Source of the DNA: Vitreoscilla sp. | Lineage (GTDB): Bacteria; Pseudomonadota; Gammaproteobacteria; Burkholderiales; Burkholderiaceae | Length of the DNA stretch: 7,728 bases | Direction: 5' to 3' | NCBI GenBank assembly: GCA_014378125.1 | Contig: JACMOG010000790.1 | Span: 1 to 7,728, forward strand | Part shown: in pieces, positions 7,422 to 7,728 of the stretch | How positions within the stretch are numbered: the first letter of the stretch is position 1 | Layout: every line of letters starts with the position of its first letter | Notes under the pieces: generated by a model | What the model was told of the DNA's origin: nothing | The model's input: the letters and a program-made list of their open reading frames with translations, nothing else | Database searches by the model: none | Program-made: the position numbers and the translations under genes

Positions 7422-7728
7422 ATGTCCCCGATGCACAAGTCCATCACCGCCCTCGCGGCATCCGCTCTTCTGGCCACCGTCGGCTTCGCCACGGCCCAGT
7501 CCACCGACGGCACCGTCACCAACGCCGACGGCACCACCTCCACCACGACGACCACGGTCGATACCGCCACGCAAGTGATCCCGGCGCAACCAACGGGCGT
7601 GATCGAGCTGGCCAAGCCCAGGAACACCGTCACGCCGACCACGAAGCAGGCCGACGGTCCGATGGGCATGGAAAACAACCTGATGACCACCGGCGTCATC
7701 GGCGGCATCGTCCGCCCGAGCATCGGCG
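7422..7728 (+). CDS. Exported protein of unknown function with a Thr-rich segment, 3' end beyond the window
   Basis: The visible part is 102 codons with no stop. Residues 1-25 form a classical Sec signal peptide: a short basic start (MSPMHK), a hydrophobic core (about 8-22) and an A-T-A cleavage motif before Q26, so the mature protein should be periplasmic or secreted. The next stretch is low-complexity, with two DGT units (29-31 and 36-38) and a run of five threonines (41-45). Later come VIPAQPTGVIELAKP (52-66) and a Gly/Ile-rich part (TGVIGGIVRPSIG, 90-102). There is no lipobox cysteine, and no cysteine at all in the visible part. The reading frame is supported by a strong ribosome binding site, a coherent signal peptide and G/C-rich third positions. 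I do not recognise the family. It lies 143 bp downstream of the hemerythrin-like gene on the same strand, far enough to have its own promoter. Confidence 0.8.
   Translation, partial: MSPMHKSITALAASALLATVGFATAQSTDGTVTNADGTTSTTTTTVDTATQVIPAQPTGVIELAKPRNTVTPTTKQADGPMGMENNLMTTGVIGGIVRPSIG

Noticed and set aside
7034..7723. Minus-strand frame of 229 codons over the right end
   Set aside because: It runs antisense to both the hemerythrin-like and exported-protein genes. Its start looks hydrophobic only because it reads the complement of the Thr/Val-rich exported protein.

Overview
The window is strongly GC-rich bacterial DNA with dense coding and a strong G/C preference at third codon positions. 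This composition and the gene families point to a high-GC proteobacterium, perhaps Burkholderiales or Xanthomonadales. The assignment is inference from composition and gene content; there is no rRNA or other taxonomic marker here.

About 84% of the window is one minus-strand gene. It starts at 6517 and runs off the left edge, giving 2172 uninterrupted codons. It encodes a giant cyclic beta-1,2-glucan synthase of the NdvB/ChvB/Cgs type. In order it has a helical N-terminal region, two membrane segments, a GT84 glycosyltransferase domain, further membrane segments, a glycoamylase-like domain thought to close the glucan ring, and the first part of a GH94 phosphorylase module. The C-terminal catalytic part of GH94, probably 600-700 residues, lies outside the window.

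A 227-bp non-coding region (6518-6744) separates this gene from a divergently transcribed plus-strand gene (6745-7278). That gene encodes a 177-residue hemerythrin-like four-helix-bundle protein in which one expected iron-ligand histidine reads as methionine. The divergent region carries a 7-bp inverted repeat and a short direct repeat that could be regulatory.

After a 143-bp gap containing two small hairpins, a third gene begins at 7422 on the plus strand with a good ribosome binding site. It encodes a short exported protein with a clear signal peptide and a Thr-rich start to its mature part, and it runs off the right edge. Its function is not recognised.

A plausible reading is an envelope and stress neighbourhood: a periplasmic osmoregulatory glucan, a di-iron sensor or scavenger protein, and an exported small protein. 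The sequence gives no proof that the three genes work together. I see no mobile element, CRISPR array, tRNA or rRNA.
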